Source: an uncultured Bacteroidia bacterium
Lineage (GTDB): Bacteria; Bacteroidota; Bacteroidia; Bacteroidales; UBA932
Reading direction: 5' to 3'
Assembly (NCBI GenBank): GCA_902801205.1
Contig: CADCHE010000006.1
Location: 186,001-250,000, forward strand
Length of the DNA stretch: 64,000 nt
Part shown: positions 50,961-60,508 of the stretch, in pieces
Layout of the letters: every line of letters starts with the position of its first letter
Position numbering within the stretch: position 1 is the first letter of the stretch
Notes under the pieces: model-generated
What the model was told of the DNA's origin: nothing
Databases searched by the model: none
What the model saw: only the letters and a program-made list of their open reading frames with translations
Made by a program: the position numbers and the translations under genes

Positions 50961-52487
50961 CTATTCATCGGGCATGTCGGGCAGGGAATAGCCGTTGTGA
51001 TAGGTATGTTTCACCCATTCTTCGGCCAGGGCCTTGGCGCTGAACTCGGCGTAGCGGCGGTCGAAGCGCGGGTCGCCGTCAATGACCTTGAAATCGTCGT
51101 AGTTGACGATCCGGATCTTGTCGGTGTCGGAAATGTTGGTGAACCGCATGGCCTCTCCGTCCCACTGCAGTTCGCGGTGCAGGCCGGTGGGGCCGGCGAG
51201 CCGGACCGCCAGCACGCCCATGTCCACCATCTCGGTGAACGGGCCGGCGACCTGAAAGTTCGACGACGTCTCGACGCGGTTCTCCGGGGATTCCTTGCAG
51301 GCGCGGATCCAGTCCTGTTCGTGGGCGTTCGTACTCCAGATGTCGCCGTTGCCGCCGGGCACCCTGCGGATGACCGGGTCGGGCTGCTTGTAGTAGTCCA
51401 TCGCCGAGCGGGGCAGGAGGGTCGGTTTCAGGCCGTAGCATCCCGCCATGATCTTGCCCTTCGAGCCGACGAAGATGAGGCCGCCGTTGGAGTCGCCCAT
51501 CATCTCGCCGTCGGGAAGTTCCTCGGGCCGGGGCGGCATCAGGCCGCCGTCATACCAGTGCACCTTCAGCGCGGGCATCTTCACGTTGCCCTTGGCCGGA
51601 CGGGCAGGGAAGGTGTAGGTGATCATCTCCGCGTGGGGCGGGGAGTAGAGGTTGCTCAGGGTCGAGCTGGCAATCACGCTGGTCGGGTACTTGATCCCGA
51701 GGGCCATGACGACCGGATCCATGATGTGGCAGGCCATGTCGCCGAGGGCGCCGGTGCCGAAGTCATAGAAACCGCGCCAGTTCCAGGGCGTGTAGGCCGG
51801 GTCGTAGGGGCGCATCTCGGCCGGGCCGATGAAGAGGTTCCAGTCGAGGGTCTTGGGTACCTTGACGCCGCCCTTGGGCTGCATCAGGCCCTGGGGCCAG
51901 ATCGGCCGGTCGGTCCAGCAGTGGACTTCGGTCACTTCGCCGATGACACCGGACCAGATCCATTCGGAGAGCTGGCGGCAGTCGTCGAAGGAGTTGCCCT
52001 GGTTGCCCATCTGCGTGGCGACCTTGTATTTCCTGGCGAGCCGGGTGAGCAGGCGTGCCTCGTAGACCGAGTGCGTGAGCGGCTTCTGCACGTAGACATG
52101 CTTGCCGAGCGTCATCGCATGGGCGGCGATCACGGCGTGCGTGTGGTCCGGCGTGGCCACCAGCACCGCATCGATGTCCTTGCCCATCTCGTCGAACAGG
52201 ACGCGCCAGTCCTTGAAGCGCTTCGCGGACGGGTAGTCGCCGAACGTCTTCTGGGCGTAGGCCCAGTCCACGTCGCAGAGGGCGACGATGTTCTCCGTCG
52301 CCATGTTGGCCAGGTTGCGGCGGCCGACGCCGCCGATGCCGATACCGGCGATGTTCAGCTTGTCGCTGGGGGCGACGTGCCCCAGGGCCTTGCCGAGGAC
52401 GTGACTCGGGACGATGGTGAAGGCCATCGCTCCTGCGCCCAGCGCAGCGCCGGTCTTGATGAATTCTCTTCGTGTGTAATCTTTCAT
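50961..52487 (-). CDS. Gfo/Idh/MocA family oxidoreductase with Tat signal
   Basis: The 508-residue protein has a twin-arginine signal (YTRREFIKTGAALGAGAMAF) and an NAD(P)-binding fold (LNIAGIGIGGVGRRNL, VALCDVD). The motif VYVQKPLTHSV carries the catalytic lysine, and the C-terminal domain is characteristic of larger Bacteroidota members. It is a paralogue of the protein at 34378-35802 but clearly diverged. The sugar-isomerase-like lipoprotein gene follows directly, forming a likely exported sugar oxidation pair. The substrate is unknown. Confidence 0.87.
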   Translation of the reverse strand: MKDYTRREFIKTGAALGAGAMAFTIVPSHVLGKALGHVAPSDKLNIAGIGIGGVGRRNLANMATENIVALCDVDWAYAQKTFGDYPSAKRFKDWRVLFDEMGKDIDAVLVATPDHTHAVIAAHAMTLGKHVYVQKPLTHSVYEARLLTRLARKYKVATQMGNQGNSFDDCRQLSEWIWSGVIGEVTEVHCWTDRPIWPQGLMQPKGGVKVPKTLDWNLFIGPAEMRPYDPAYTPWNWRGFYDFGTGALGDMACHIMDPVVMALGIKYPTSVIASSTLSNLYSPPHAEMITYTFPARPAKGNVKMPALKVHWYDGGLMPPRPEELPDGEMMGDSNGGLIFVGSKGKIMAGCYGLKPTLLPRSAMDYYKQPDPVIRRVPGGNGDIWSTNAHEQDWIRACKESPENRVETSSNFQVAGPFTEMVDMGVLAVRLAGPTGLHRELQWDGEAMRFTNISDTDKIRIVNYDDFKVIDGDPRFDRRYAEFSAKALAEEWVKHTYHNGYSLPDMPDE

Positions 52488-52521
52488 ATGGGGATGTGTT
52501 TCGTGTTACCTATGGCAAAGT

Positions 52522-52552
52522 CAAAGATAGGGATTCTCCGGCAATAATCCAA
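52522..52552 (-). promoter_or_regulatory. Promoter of the Gfo/Idh/MocA gene
   Basis: On the minus strand TTG (52552-52550), 20 bases, then TATCTTTG (52529-52522) match the -33/-7 pattern. The promoter is divergent from, and close to, the one at 52558-52588. Confidence 0.65.
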
Positions 52553-52557
52553 CGGTC

Positions 52558-52588
52558 TTGGAGAAGAGCGGGCGAATGCGTACCTTTG
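52558..52588 (+). promoter_or_regulatory. Promoter of the DUF3298 lipoprotein gene
   Basis: TTG at 52558-52560, 20 bases, then TACCTTTG at 52581-52588, 21 bases before the ATG at 52610. The two divergent promoters lie back to back within 70 bases. Confidence 0.7.
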
Positions 52589-52609
52589 TCCGTCAATCAA
52601 GATCAGAAC

Positions 52610-53473
52610 ATGAACCGGATTTTCCCAATGGCTTCCGCCGCCGTCTTCGCGCTCCTGTGCGCCGGCTTCGTATCCTGCCGCCAGACCGCTTCCGCCCCGC
52701 TGGCCGTCCGTCACTACCAGTATGCCGATTCCACGCAGTTCGCGCGAATGTCCATCTCCGCGGACCTGCCGGATTCTTCCGATGCGGTCTCCGGCGCGGT
52801 GCGGCGTGCGCTGCTGTCGGTGCTGGACGAATCCCTCGGCTGCGTCACCCTGTACGAGCCCGGCCGGCTTTTCCCGCCTTTCGCCGGCAAGGACGATGAC
52901 ACGGAAGCCTTCCTGGGCTACTACCGCGACAGCGTCTTTGCAAAACTGGCGGGGATGGCCCGCGAAGACGCCCGGGAGCGCCGCGCGTACATGCAGGAGG
53001 ATGACGACCTGCCCGTTTGGGGCTACGACTATGCCCTGAAGCAGGTCTCCGACACGCTGGACCGCCTCGTCTTCCTCTCGCAGTCGTACATCTACATGGG
53101 CGGCGCCCACGGCGGACTGACCGGGCAGGGGTACTTCACCTTCGACCGGAAGGACGGTTCGCTGGTGCGCGAGATGGTCGATCCTTCCCGCGTGGAGGAG
53201 ATGCAGCCGCTGCTCGTGAAGGGCCTCCTTTCCTATTACGACTCATTCGGTGGAACGATGACGGAAGAGGCGCTGCGCGAGCGCCTGCAGATCGAAGGAA
53301 CGCTCATCCCGCTTCCCGCATGGACGCCTTATCCGGACGGCGACGCGCTGACATTCGTCTACCAGCAGTACGAAATCGCCTGCTACGCCGACGGGATGCC
53401 GTCGTTCGCCCTTCCGCTGGAAGAAATCGATCCTTATCTGACCCCGGCCGCCCGCCGGCTGCTCGGCCGCTAG
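52610..53473 (+). CDS. DUF3298/DUF4163 lipoprotein
   Basis: The 287-residue precursor has a lipoprotein signal (ALLCAGFVSCRQ). A DUF4163-like region is followed by a DUF3298 domain with the typical YIYMGGAHGGLTGQGYFTFD segment and a C-terminal FVYQQYEIACYADGMPSFAL. The pair occurs in PdaC and in RsiV-like proteins, where it binds peptidoglycan or lysozyme, so an envelope role is likely. The start at 52610 follows a consensus promoter. It converges on the UvrA-like gene, and the two stop codons overlap. Confidence 0.83.
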   Translation: MNRIFPMASAAVFALLCAGFVSCRQTASAPLAVRHYQYADSTQFARMSISADLPDSSDAVSGAVRRALLSVLDESLGCVTLYEPGRLFPPFAGKDDDTEAFLGYYRDSVFAKLAGMAREDARERRAYMQEDDDLPVWGYDYALKQVSDTLDRLVFLSQSYIYMGGAHGGLTGQGYFTFDRKDGSLVREMVDPSRVEEMQPLLVKGLLSYYDSFGGTMTEEALRERLQIEGTLIPLPAWTPYPDGDALTFVYQQYEIACYADGMPSFALPLEEIDPYLTPAARRLLGR

Positions 53474-55938
53474 GAACGGCCCGGGCGCAGGAACCGTGCG
53501 GTGACGCTTTCTGCGGCGCCGGCCACTTCGCGCGGGGTTCCGGAGGCGACGATCCGCCCGCCTTCGCTGCCGCCGCCCGGCCCCATGTCCACCATGTAGT
53601 CGGCGTGAGAGATGACATCGAGGTCGTGTTCGATGACGATCACCGTCGCTCCGTTCGCGATCAGCCGCCGGAAGACATCCAGGAGTGTCCGGACGTCCAG
53701 CGGATGCAGCCCGATGGTGGGCTCGTCGAAGACGAAGACGCTGTCGCCCTGGGTACGTCCCATCTCGCTGGCCAGTTTGAGCCGCTGTGCTTCGCCGCCG
53801 GAGAGTGCGGGGGTGGCTTCGCCGAGCGTCAGGTAGCCGAGTCCCAGGTCGTGCAGCACCTGCAGGCGGTCACGGATGAGCCCCAGGTCGGCACAGGCCG
53901 TCAGCGTCTCGTCCACGCTCAGCGCCATCAGTTCAGGCAGGGAAATGCCCTTCCGGCGGATGTCGTACGCCCTTCTGGCGTAGCGGGCACCGTGGCAGTC
54001 GGGGCAGGGGATGTCCACGTCCGGGAGGAATTGTACGTCGAGGCTGATGCTGCCGGTGCCGTCACAGGTCGGGCACCGGAGCGCTCCCGTGTTGTAGGAG
54101 AAGTCGCCGGCCTTGCAACCGCATTCACGTGCATCGGGCGTCCGGGCGAAGACTTTCCGCAACTCGTCGTGGATGTTGGCGTACGTGGCGACGGTGGAGC
54201 GGATGTTGATGCCGATGGGGGAGGCGTCGATCAGTTTTACCTGCCGGATCCCTTCCGCAGAAACGGACTGGACGTGGGCGGGCAGTTTCTCCCCCCGTGT
54301 CAGCGCCTCCAGGGCCGGAATCAGGCTTTCCAGCACCAGCGTCGTCTTCCCGGAGCCCGAGACGCCGGTGACGACGGAGAGACGCCCCTTCGGGAAGCGG
54401 ACTTTCAGGGGGCCGACCGTATGGATGCCGGTGGTCTCCATCTCGATGACGCCTGCTCCGAAAAGGTCCCGGACCGGTTCCGGCAGCGGCTGCACCGCGT
54501 TGCCCAGGAACGGCCCGATCCTTGAGGCGGAGTCGCCGGCGACCTGCCCGACAGGCCCCTGCGCGACGATCCGTCCACCACCTGCGCCTGCGTCGGGGCC
54601 CAGTTCGATGATCCAGTCGGCGTGCTTGAGCACCTCGGGGTCATGGTCGACCACCACCACCGAGTTGCCGTCTGCCACAAGGTCGTCCATCACGCCGGTG
54701 AGGCCGGTCAGGTTGGCCGGATGCAGCCCGATGGAGGGCTCGTCCAGCACGTACAGGACACCGGTCGTGCGGTTGCGGACTGCGCGGGCCAGCTGGATGC
54801 GCTGCCGTTCGCCCGTGGAAAGGGTGCTCCCCGCGCGGTCCAGCGACAGATAGGAGAGCCCGAGGTCCACGAGCCGTGCGGCGGTGTCGCGGAACGACTC
54901 GCAGATCCGTTCGGCCATCGGCCGCATCGGCTCCGGCAGGGAGGCGGGCACGCCGTCTACCCAGACAATCAGTTCCGACAAGGTCATCTTGCAGGCGTCT
55001 GCAAGTGAAATCCCGCGCAGGAGCGGCTGGCGGGCCGCTTCGGAAAGCCGCGTCCCGTGGCAGTGGGGGCAGCTTTCCTCTTTGAGGAACTTCTCCACGC
55101 GCTTCATCCCTTTCTCGTCCTTGACCTTGGACAGGGCGTTTTCGACCGTATAGGTGGCGTTGTAGTAGGTGAAGTCCAGTTCGCCGGCCTGGTTGGTCGT
55201 CTTGGAGTGGTAGAGGATGTGTTTTTTCTCGGCGGGGCCGTGGAAGACGATCTCCCGTTCTTCCGGTGTCAGGTCTTTGAAGGGGACATCGGTGCGGACC
55301 CCCATCTCGCGGCACACATCGGTCATCAGCGACCACATCAGAGAGTTCCACGGCGCGACGGCGCCTTCGTCGATCGAGAGGCTCTTGTCGGGAACGAGGG
55401 TGCTTTCGTCCACGGTGCGGACCGTCCCCGTCCCGCCGCAGTGCCGGCAGGCACCCTGGCTGTTGAAGGCCAGTTCTTCCGCGCCGGGAGCGTAGAACCT
55501 GGCTCCGCAGACGGGGCAGACAAGCGCCCGCTCGGCCGCCACGTCCAGCGTCGGCGGCAGGTAGTGCCCGTTCGGACAGCGGTGGCTGGCCAGGCGCGAG
55601 AACATCAGGCGCAGGCTGTTCAGAAGCTCGGACATCGTGCCGAACGTACTCCGGATGCCCGGCACGCCGGGACGCTGGTGGAGCGCCAGGGCGGCCGGCA
55701 CATAGCGGACGTCGTCCACCATCGCCCGGGAGGCCTGCGTCATCCGCCGCCGGGTGTAGGTGGAAAGCGATTCCAGGTAACGGCGCGACCCCTCGGCGTA
55801 GAGCACGCCCAGTGCCAGGGAGGATTTGCCGCTGCCGGACACGCCGGCGATCCCGACGATCTTCCCGAGCGGGATGTCAACGTTGATGTTTTTCAGGTTG
55901 TGGGCCTTGGCCCCGCGTATTTCGATATGGTCTTGCAT
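53470..55938 (-). CDS. Short UvrA paralogue (UvrA2/drug-resistance type ABC ATPase)
   Basis: The 822-residue protein is an ABC ATPase of the UvrA family. It has two Walker A motifs (GVSGSGKSS at 32-40 and GVSGSGKTT in the second half), two signature motifs (LSTGERQRIQLA and LSGGEAQRLKLA) and zinc-binding Cys pairs (CPVCG/CRHCG, CPTC/CPDC). It is over 100 residues shorter than canonical UvrA, as in UvrA2 proteins that lack most of the UvrB-binding insertion. Such proteins are linked to tolerance of DNA-binding drugs and not to the main repair path. No uvrB or uvrC is nearby. Confidence 0.85.
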   Translation of the reverse strand: MQDHIEIRGAKAHNLKNINVDIPLGKIVGIAGVSGSGKSSLALGVLYAEGSRRYLESLSTYTRRRMTQASRAMVDDVRYVPAALALHQRPGVPGIRSTFGTMSELLNSLRLMFSRLASHRCPNGHYLPPTLDVAAERALVCPVCGARFYAPGAEELAFNSQGACRHCGGTGTVRTVDESTLVPDKSLSIDEGAVAPWNSLMWSLMTDVCREMGVRTDVPFKDLTPEEREIVFHGPAEKKHILYHSKTTNQAGELDFTYYNATYTVENALSKVKDEKGMKRVEKFLKEESCPHCHGTRLSEAARQPLLRGISLADACKMTLSELIVWVDGVPASLPEPMRPMAERICESFRDTAARLVDLGLSYLSLDRAGSTLSTGERQRIQLARAVRNRTTGVLYVLDEPSIGLHPANLTGLTGVMDDLVADGNSVVVVDHDPEVLKHADWIIELGPDAGAGGGRIVAQGPVGQVAGDSASRIGPFLGNAVQPLPEPVRDLFGAGVIEMETTGIHTVGPLKVRFPKGRLSVVTGVSGSGKTTLVLESLIPALEALTRGEKLPAHVQSVSAEGIRQVKLIDASPIGINIRSTVATYANIHDELRKVFARTPDARECGCKAGDFSYNTGALRCPTCDGTGSISLDVQFLPDVDIPCPDCHGARYARRAYDIRRKGISLPELMALSVDETLTACADLGLIRDRLQVLHDLGLGYLTLGEATPALSGGEAQRLKLASEMGRTQGDSVFVFDEPTIGLHPLDVRTLLDVFRRLIANGATVIVIEHDLDVISHADYMVDMGPGGGSEGGRIVASGTPREVAGAAESVTARFLRPGRS

Positions 55939-56101
55939 GGCGGTCTTGACCGGTCGGATCCGGTCCGGAAGGCAAAGATAAGGAAAAAACCGCGACGGAC
56001 CGCCGCGGCGTCCGCTGGATCATCCGATGGCAACGGCGGCGCAAGTTTGCCTTCTTCCGGAGAAAAAGGCGGGAATCGACGGTTTATTGGAAGAAAAAGC
56101 A

Positions 56102-56109
56102 TATATTTG
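56102..56109 (+). promoter_or_regulatory. Predicted -7 box for the DUF6528 gene
   Basis: TATATTTG matches TAnnTTTG, 25 bases before the ATG at 56135. Confidence 0.55.
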
Positions 56110-56134
56110 TTTAATCTACCACAGAACTACAGAT

Positions 56135-57157
56135 ATGAACAGATTGGCTTATTGGGGCAAATCTTTGCTGCTTACGCTGCTTGCCTTCGTCGCCTTGTCA
56201 TGCGGAAAGTCCTCGGCGGAAGAACCTGAATCACAACCGGAAACCCCGGCGGCGGACGTCTCCGTCCTGGACAAGATCAACGCCCGGAAGGGGACGCTGC
56301 TGCTCGTGTGCGGCAGCAACATGGTGTACCTGATCGATGCGGATGCGGCCGCCGCCAACGGCTACAAGTCTTCGGTCCTCTGGCAATGGAACGCCGCCAC
56401 GGCGGCTTCCACAATGCACCTGGATGCGTCGCGTCTGGACCATCTGGACGACTGCAAGCCGGTCGACGGCGGCAAGAAACTGCTGATTACGTCCTCCTAC
56501 AGCTGGGCCGTCCTGCTGGATATCGAAACCAAGAAGATCCTCTGGTATTCGAAGGAGTCCAAGAACGCACATTCCGCCGAACTCCTGCCCGGCAACCGGA
56601 TCGCCGTCTGCTGCTCCACCGGTTCGGAAACCGACCCCGGCGACAAAGTGCAGGTGTTCGACGCCTCTTCGTACGGTAAGCTCCTCTGCGACACGCCTTT
56701 CGCCTCCGCGCACGGCGCGGTGTGGAACGCCTCGGCCGAGCGCCTGTATATCGGCGGCAAGAGCCTCCTCAATAGCTACAAACTGGAGGGGAACCAACTG
56801 GTCCTCGACAAATCGGTGAAGACCTCCTCCTATGTGACCGGCGTCCACGACGTGACGCTGGTGAACAAGAATACCCTGCTCCTGGCCGGCAAGCAGGCGG
56901 CGCTCTATGACATCCCGTCGGGCAAGTTCACCCCGCTCGGCGCCTTCGCCGCTTCGACGGCCCTCAAGTCCGTCAACCATCATCCCTCCGGAAGCGAAGT
57001 CTGGTACACGGACGCCACCGAGCCCGAGGGCGACTACTCCTGGTCCTCCCACCAGGTCCGCCACCGTTCCGACGCGGCGTCCGGAAAGGAAGACCGGACG
57101 ATCCGGATTCCCGATATCAACATGTACAAAGTCCGCGTTTACCGCTGGGGTCTATGA
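56135..57157 (+). CDS. DUF6528-type beta-propeller lipoprotein
   Basis: The 340-residue precursor has a lipoprotein signal (LLTLLAFVALSCGKS) and repeated four-stranded blades, as in DUF6528 proteins: LLLVCGSNMVYLIDADA, HLDDCKPVDGGKKLLITSS, NAHSAELLPGNRIAVCCS and ASAHGAVWNASAERLYIGG are its recurring pieces. The family is common in gut Bacteroidota, often near carbohydrate genes, and has no proven activity. The start at 56135 follows a promoter box. The stop overlaps the SDR gene start, so the two are coupled. Confidence 0.75.
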   Translation: MNRLAYWGKSLLLTLLAFVALSCGKSSAEEPESQPETPAADVSVLDKINARKGTLLLVCGSNMVYLIDADAAAANGYKSSVLWQWNAATAASTMHLDASRLDHLDDCKPVDGGKKLLITSSYSWAVLLDIETKKILWYSKESKNAHSAELLPGNRIAVCCSTGSETDPGDKVQVFDASSYGKLLCDTPFASAHGAVWNASAERLYIGGKSLLNSYKLEGNQLVLDKSVKTSSYVTGVHDVTLVNKNTLLLAGKQAALYDIPSGKFTPLGAFAASTALKSVNHHPSGSEVWYTDATEPEGDYSWSSHQVRHRSDAASGKEDRTIRIPDINMYKVRVYRWGL

Positions 57158-58002
57158 TGCCATCCATGAAGGTGATACTGATTACGGGTGCGAGCAGCGG
57201 CATCGGTTTCGAGACCGCCCGTTCCCTGGCCCGCAAAGGCCACCGTGTGTATGCCGCAGCGCGGCGCCTCGGGAAGATGGAAGCTCTGCGTGAAGACGGG
57301 GTCGTTCCGATGTATATGGATGTCACGGACGAGGCTTCCGTCAAAGACGGCGTGGCGCAGGTGCTGGCGGCGGAAGGGCGGATCGACGTCCTGGTCAACA
57401 ACGCTGGTTACGGTTCCTTCGGCGCCATCGAAAACGTTCCGATGGAAGAGGCGCGCCGTCAGCTGGAAGTCAATGTGTTCGGGCTGGCCGCCTTGTGCCG
57501 CGAAGTGATTCCGTCCATGCGGGAACGGCGTTCGGGCCGTATCGTCAACATCGCGTCCGTGGCCGGAAAGGCCACCGTCTACTACGGCGGCTGGTATCAT
57601 GTGTCGAAATTCTCCGTCGAGGCCCTCGGCGATGCGCTGCGCATGGAACTCAAGCCCTTCGGCATCGACGTCGTCCTGATCGAGCCCGGCGCCATCGGGA
57701 CGGACTGGGGCCCCATCGCGGCAGACCACCTGGCCGAAACGTCCGCGGGCACCGCGTACGAAAATACCGCCCTCGTCATGGCCGAAAACATGCGGGCGGT
57801 GTACGGGTCGGGCCGGATTTCCAAGCCGGAGACCGTCGCCCGGGCCATCGTCCGGGCCGTCGAAAGCCGCCGTCCCAAGGTCCGGTACCGGGTCGGGACG
57901 GCCGCCGGCGCCATCGTCTTTTTCCATTGGCTGCTTCCCGCCCGCTGGTGGGATGGCCTGAACCGTGCCGCAGGCCGGTTCCATTTGAAACCCCAAGCCT
58001 AA
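57154..58002 (+). CDS. Short-chain dehydrogenase/reductase
   Basis: This classical SDR of 282 residues has the cofactor motif TGASSGIG at 11-18, the structural NNAGYG motif, and the catalytic Tyr-x-x-x-Lys in WYHVSKFS, with a Ser in VNIASVAG. The absence of acidic residues right after the first strand (ARRLGKME) suggests NADP. A hydrophobic C-terminal stretch (AAGAIVFFHWLLPARWW) may associate with the membrane. Three ATGs (57154, 57157, 57166) are possible; the first overlaps the upstream stop. The substrate is unknown. Confidence 0.88.
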   Translation: MMPSMKVILITGASSGIGFETARSLARKGHRVYAAARRLGKMEALREDGVVPMYMDVTDEASVKDGVAQVLAAEGRIDVLVNNAGYGSFGAIENVPMEEARRQLEVNVFGLAALCREVIPSMRERRSGRIVNIASVAGKATVYYGGWYHVSKFSVEALGDALRMELKPFGIDVVLIEPGAIGTDWGPIAADHLAETSAGTAYENTALVMAENMRAVYGSGRISKPETVARAIVRAVESRRPKVRYRVGTAAGAIVFFHWLLPARWWDGLNRAAGRFHLKPQA

Positions 58003-58017
58003 TATCCTACTCAGCGC

Positions 58018-59280
58018 ATGAATGCATCATCCCGACCGCGGTCCCCGTGGACCTGGATCCCGACGCTTTACTTTGCGGAGGGCCTTCCTTATTTCATCGT
58101 CAATACCATTTCGATCATTATCCTGAAGGACTTGGGCATGGGGAACGGCCCGCTGGCCCTGCTGACCAGCCTCATCGGCCTGCCGTGGATGATCAAGCCG
58201 CTCTGGAGCCCCTTCGTGGACATCTTCCGCAGCAAGCGCTGGTGGATCGTGACCATGCAGGTCCTGATGGCGTTCTCCGTGGCCGTCCTGGCGGCGACCC
58301 TTCCGGCCGCATCACCGTTCACCTGGACGCTGATCCTCTTCGTCATCACCGGGTTCGCCTCGGCGTCGCATGACATCTCTGCCGACGGGTACTACATGAT
58401 CGCCCTCGACGAGAAGCGCCAGTCCGCCTTCGTGGGCATCCGCAATACCTTCTACCGCATCGCGATGGTCTTCGGGCAGGGCGTCCTGGTCGTCCTGGCG
58501 GGGCTGCTCGAGAAGCGGACGGGCTCCGTCGCCGCTGCGTGGCGGTGGACGCTCGTGCTCACCGCCGGCCTGCTCGCCGCCATCGCCCTGTACCATTCCC
58601 TGCTGCTGCCCCGTCCTGCGGAGGACCGCACGGCCGCTCACAAGACGGGCCGCGAGGTCCTTACCGAGTTCGGACGCGCCTTCGGCTCCTTCTTCACCAA
58701 GCCGGGCATCTGGCTGGCCGTGGCGTTCATGCTCCTGTACCGCCTGCCGGAAGCCTTCTCGGTGAAGATGCTCTATCCCTTCTTCAGCGACACGGCCGCT
58801 GCCGGCGGACTGGGGCTCGACAAGGCCGCCTTCGGCCTCGTTTACGGGACGGCCGGCGTGGTCGCCCTGCTGCTCGGCGGCATCCTGGGCGGTCTAGACA
58901 TCGCCCGGCGCGGCCTGAAGGCCTGCCTGCTGCCGATGGCACTGAGCCTCGCGCTGCCCTGCGCCGTCTATCTTTTCCTCGCGGCGGTCCAGCCCTCCTC
59001 CCTGTGGACGGTGGGGGCCTGCGTCGTCTTCGACCAGTTCGGCTACGGCTACGGCTTCACCGCCTACACGGTCTATATGATGCGCTTTGCGGAAGGTCCG
59101 CTCAAGACTTCCCACTATGCCATCTGCACGGGCTTCATGGCCCTGTCGATGCTGCTCCCCGGCACGGTGGCCGGTTATCTGCAGGAGTGGCTCGGCTATG
59201 TCGGATTCTTTATTATGGTAATGATATGCTGTTTCGCAACTGTTTCCGTTACATTGCTTGCGCGTCGGCGCTTGTCCTGA
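58018..59280 (+). CDS. AmpG-like MFS permease
   Basis: The 420-residue inner-membrane protein has about twelve hydrophobic segments. The N-terminal WIPTLYFAEGLPYFIVNTIS and LIGLPWMIKPLWSPFVD motifs, and FASASHDISADGYYM, are typical of the AmpG branch of MFS transporters, which import muropeptides or GlcNAc-anhydroMurNAc. The next gene, overlapping by 55 bases, encodes a NamZ-type muramidase, and an AmgK-MurU pair lies 3 kb further on. The context therefore supports uptake of peptidoglycan fragments. A related siderophore or drug exporter role is less likely. Confidence 0.85.
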   Translation: MNASSRPRSPWTWIPTLYFAEGLPYFIVNTISIIILKDLGMGNGPLALLTSLIGLPWMIKPLWSPFVDIFRSKRWWIVTMQVLMAFSVAVLAATLPAASPFTWTLILFVITGFASASHDISADGYYMIALDEKRQSAFVGIRNTFYRIAMVFGQGVLVVLAGLLEKRTGSVAAAWRWTLVLTAGLLAAIALYHSLLLPRPAEDRTAAHKTGREVLTEFGRAFGSFFTKPGIWLAVAFMLLYRLPEAFSVKMLYPFFSDTAAAGGLGLDKAAFGLVYGTAGVVALLLGGILGGLDIARRGLKACLLPMALSLALPCAVYLFLAAVQPSSLWTVGACVVFDQFGYGYGFTAYTVYMMRFAEGPLKTSHYAICTGFMALSMLLPGTVAGYLQEWLGYVGFFIMVMICCFATVSVTLLARRRLS

Positions 59281-60488
59281 GCCTCGCCGCGTCCGCGCAG
59301 GTGAAACCCGGCATCGAAGTGCTGGAGTCCCGCGGCTTCGAAGGCCTCATCGGCAAACGTGTCGGCCTGGTGACCAACCCCAGCGGCGTGGACCGGAACC
59401 TCCGTTCCACCATCGACATCCTGTACAACGCGCCGGAAGTCCGGCTGAAGAAGCTCTTTGCCCCCGAGCACGGGGTGCGGGGCGACGCCTATGCCGGCTC
59501 CTACGTCCCCGATACGAAAGACCCGGCCACCGGCCTGCCCGTCTATTCCATCTATGGCCCGCACCGCAAACCGACCGCGGAGATGATCTCCGGGCTGGAT
59601 ATCGTCGTCTACGACATCCAGGACATCGGCAGTCGGTCCTACACTTTCATCAGCACCCTCGGCCTGGTGATGCGCGCCTGTGCCGAACAGGGGGTGGAGG
59701 TGATGGTCCTCGACCGGCCGAACCCGCTCGGTGGAAACAAGGTGGAGGGATGCCTGGTGGAAGACGGCTTCCATTCCTTCGTGAGCGAATTCAAGATCCC
59801 GTACATCTACGGCCTGACGGTGGGCGAACTGGCGATGCTGATCAATGAAGAAGGCCTCAACTGCGGCGAGAAGGGGAACGAACCGCCCCTCAAGTGCAAG
59901 CTCTCCGTGATCCCGATGGCCGGCTGGCGGCGCGACATGCGCTATCCCGACACCGGCCTGCCGTGGGTGCTCCCTTCGCCGAACATCCCGTATCCGCAGT
60001 CGGCCGTGAACTACCCGTCCGCCGGTATCGCAGGCGAGTTCCAGGGGTACCTGAACATCGGCATCGGCTACACGCTGCCCTTCGAGGTGTTCGCTGCGGA
60101 GTGGATCGACGCTGACGCCTTGAAGCGGAAACTCGACAGTTACGCGCTGCCGGGCGTCGCCTTCCGCACCATCCATTTCAAGCCCTTCTCGGGCTCGCTG
60201 GCGGGCAAGCTGATCCACGGCGTCCAGTATCATTATACCGATTTCGAGGCGGCCACTTGCACGCTCACGCAGTTCTATGTGATGCAGGCCGTCAACGAAC
60301 TGTATCCGGAGAAAAACCCCTTCAAGCTGTCTGCAGGGCGGAATTCAATGTTCGATAAAGTTTGTGGTACGGATTATGTAAGGATTCAATTCGGAAAGCG
60401 GTTGAAAGTGGAAGACATCCTCGACCGGTGGTGCCGGGACGTGGACTCCTTCAAGAAGCTTTCCCGAAAGTATTATTTATATCCATAA
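59226..60488 (+). CDS. namZ: DUF1343 exo-beta-N-acetylmuramidase (NamZ-type)
   Basis: DUF1343 proteins, now known as NamZ (GH171), remove MurNAc from the non-reducing ends of peptidoglycan chains. The 420-residue precursor has a signal peptide (RYIACASALVLSLAASAQ), the conserved GKRVGLVTNPSGVDR, LFAPEHGVRGDAYAG, DIQDIGSRSYTFISTL and VLDRPNPLGG motifs, and PSPNIPYPQSAVNYPS further on. The ATG at 59226 lies inside the 3' end of the permease gene in another frame; the whole signal peptide is coded in this 55-base overlap and the bases just after it. This is a strong sign of coupled expression. Confidence 0.9.
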   Translation: MLFRNCFRYIACASALVLSLAASAQVKPGIEVLESRGFEGLIGKRVGLVTNPSGVDRNLRSTIDILYNAPEVRLKKLFAPEHGVRGDAYAGSYVPDTKDPATGLPVYSIYGPHRKPTAEMISGLDIVVYDIQDIGSRSYTFISTLGLVMRACAEQGVEVMVLDRPNPLGGNKVEGCLVEDGFHSFVSEFKIPYIYGLTVGELAMLINEEGLNCGEKGNEPPLKCKLSVIPMAGWRRDMRYPDTGLPWVLPSPNIPYPQSAVNYPSAGIAGEFQGYLNIGIGYTLPFEVFAAEWIDADALKRKLDSYALPGVAFRTIHFKPFSGSLAGKLIHGVQYHYTDFEAATCTLTQFYVMQAVNELYPEKNPFKLSAGRNSMFDKVCGTDYVRIQFGKRLKVEDILDRWCRDVDSFKKLSRKYYLYP

Positions 60489-60508
60489 CAATCTAAAACC
60501 AATATATT

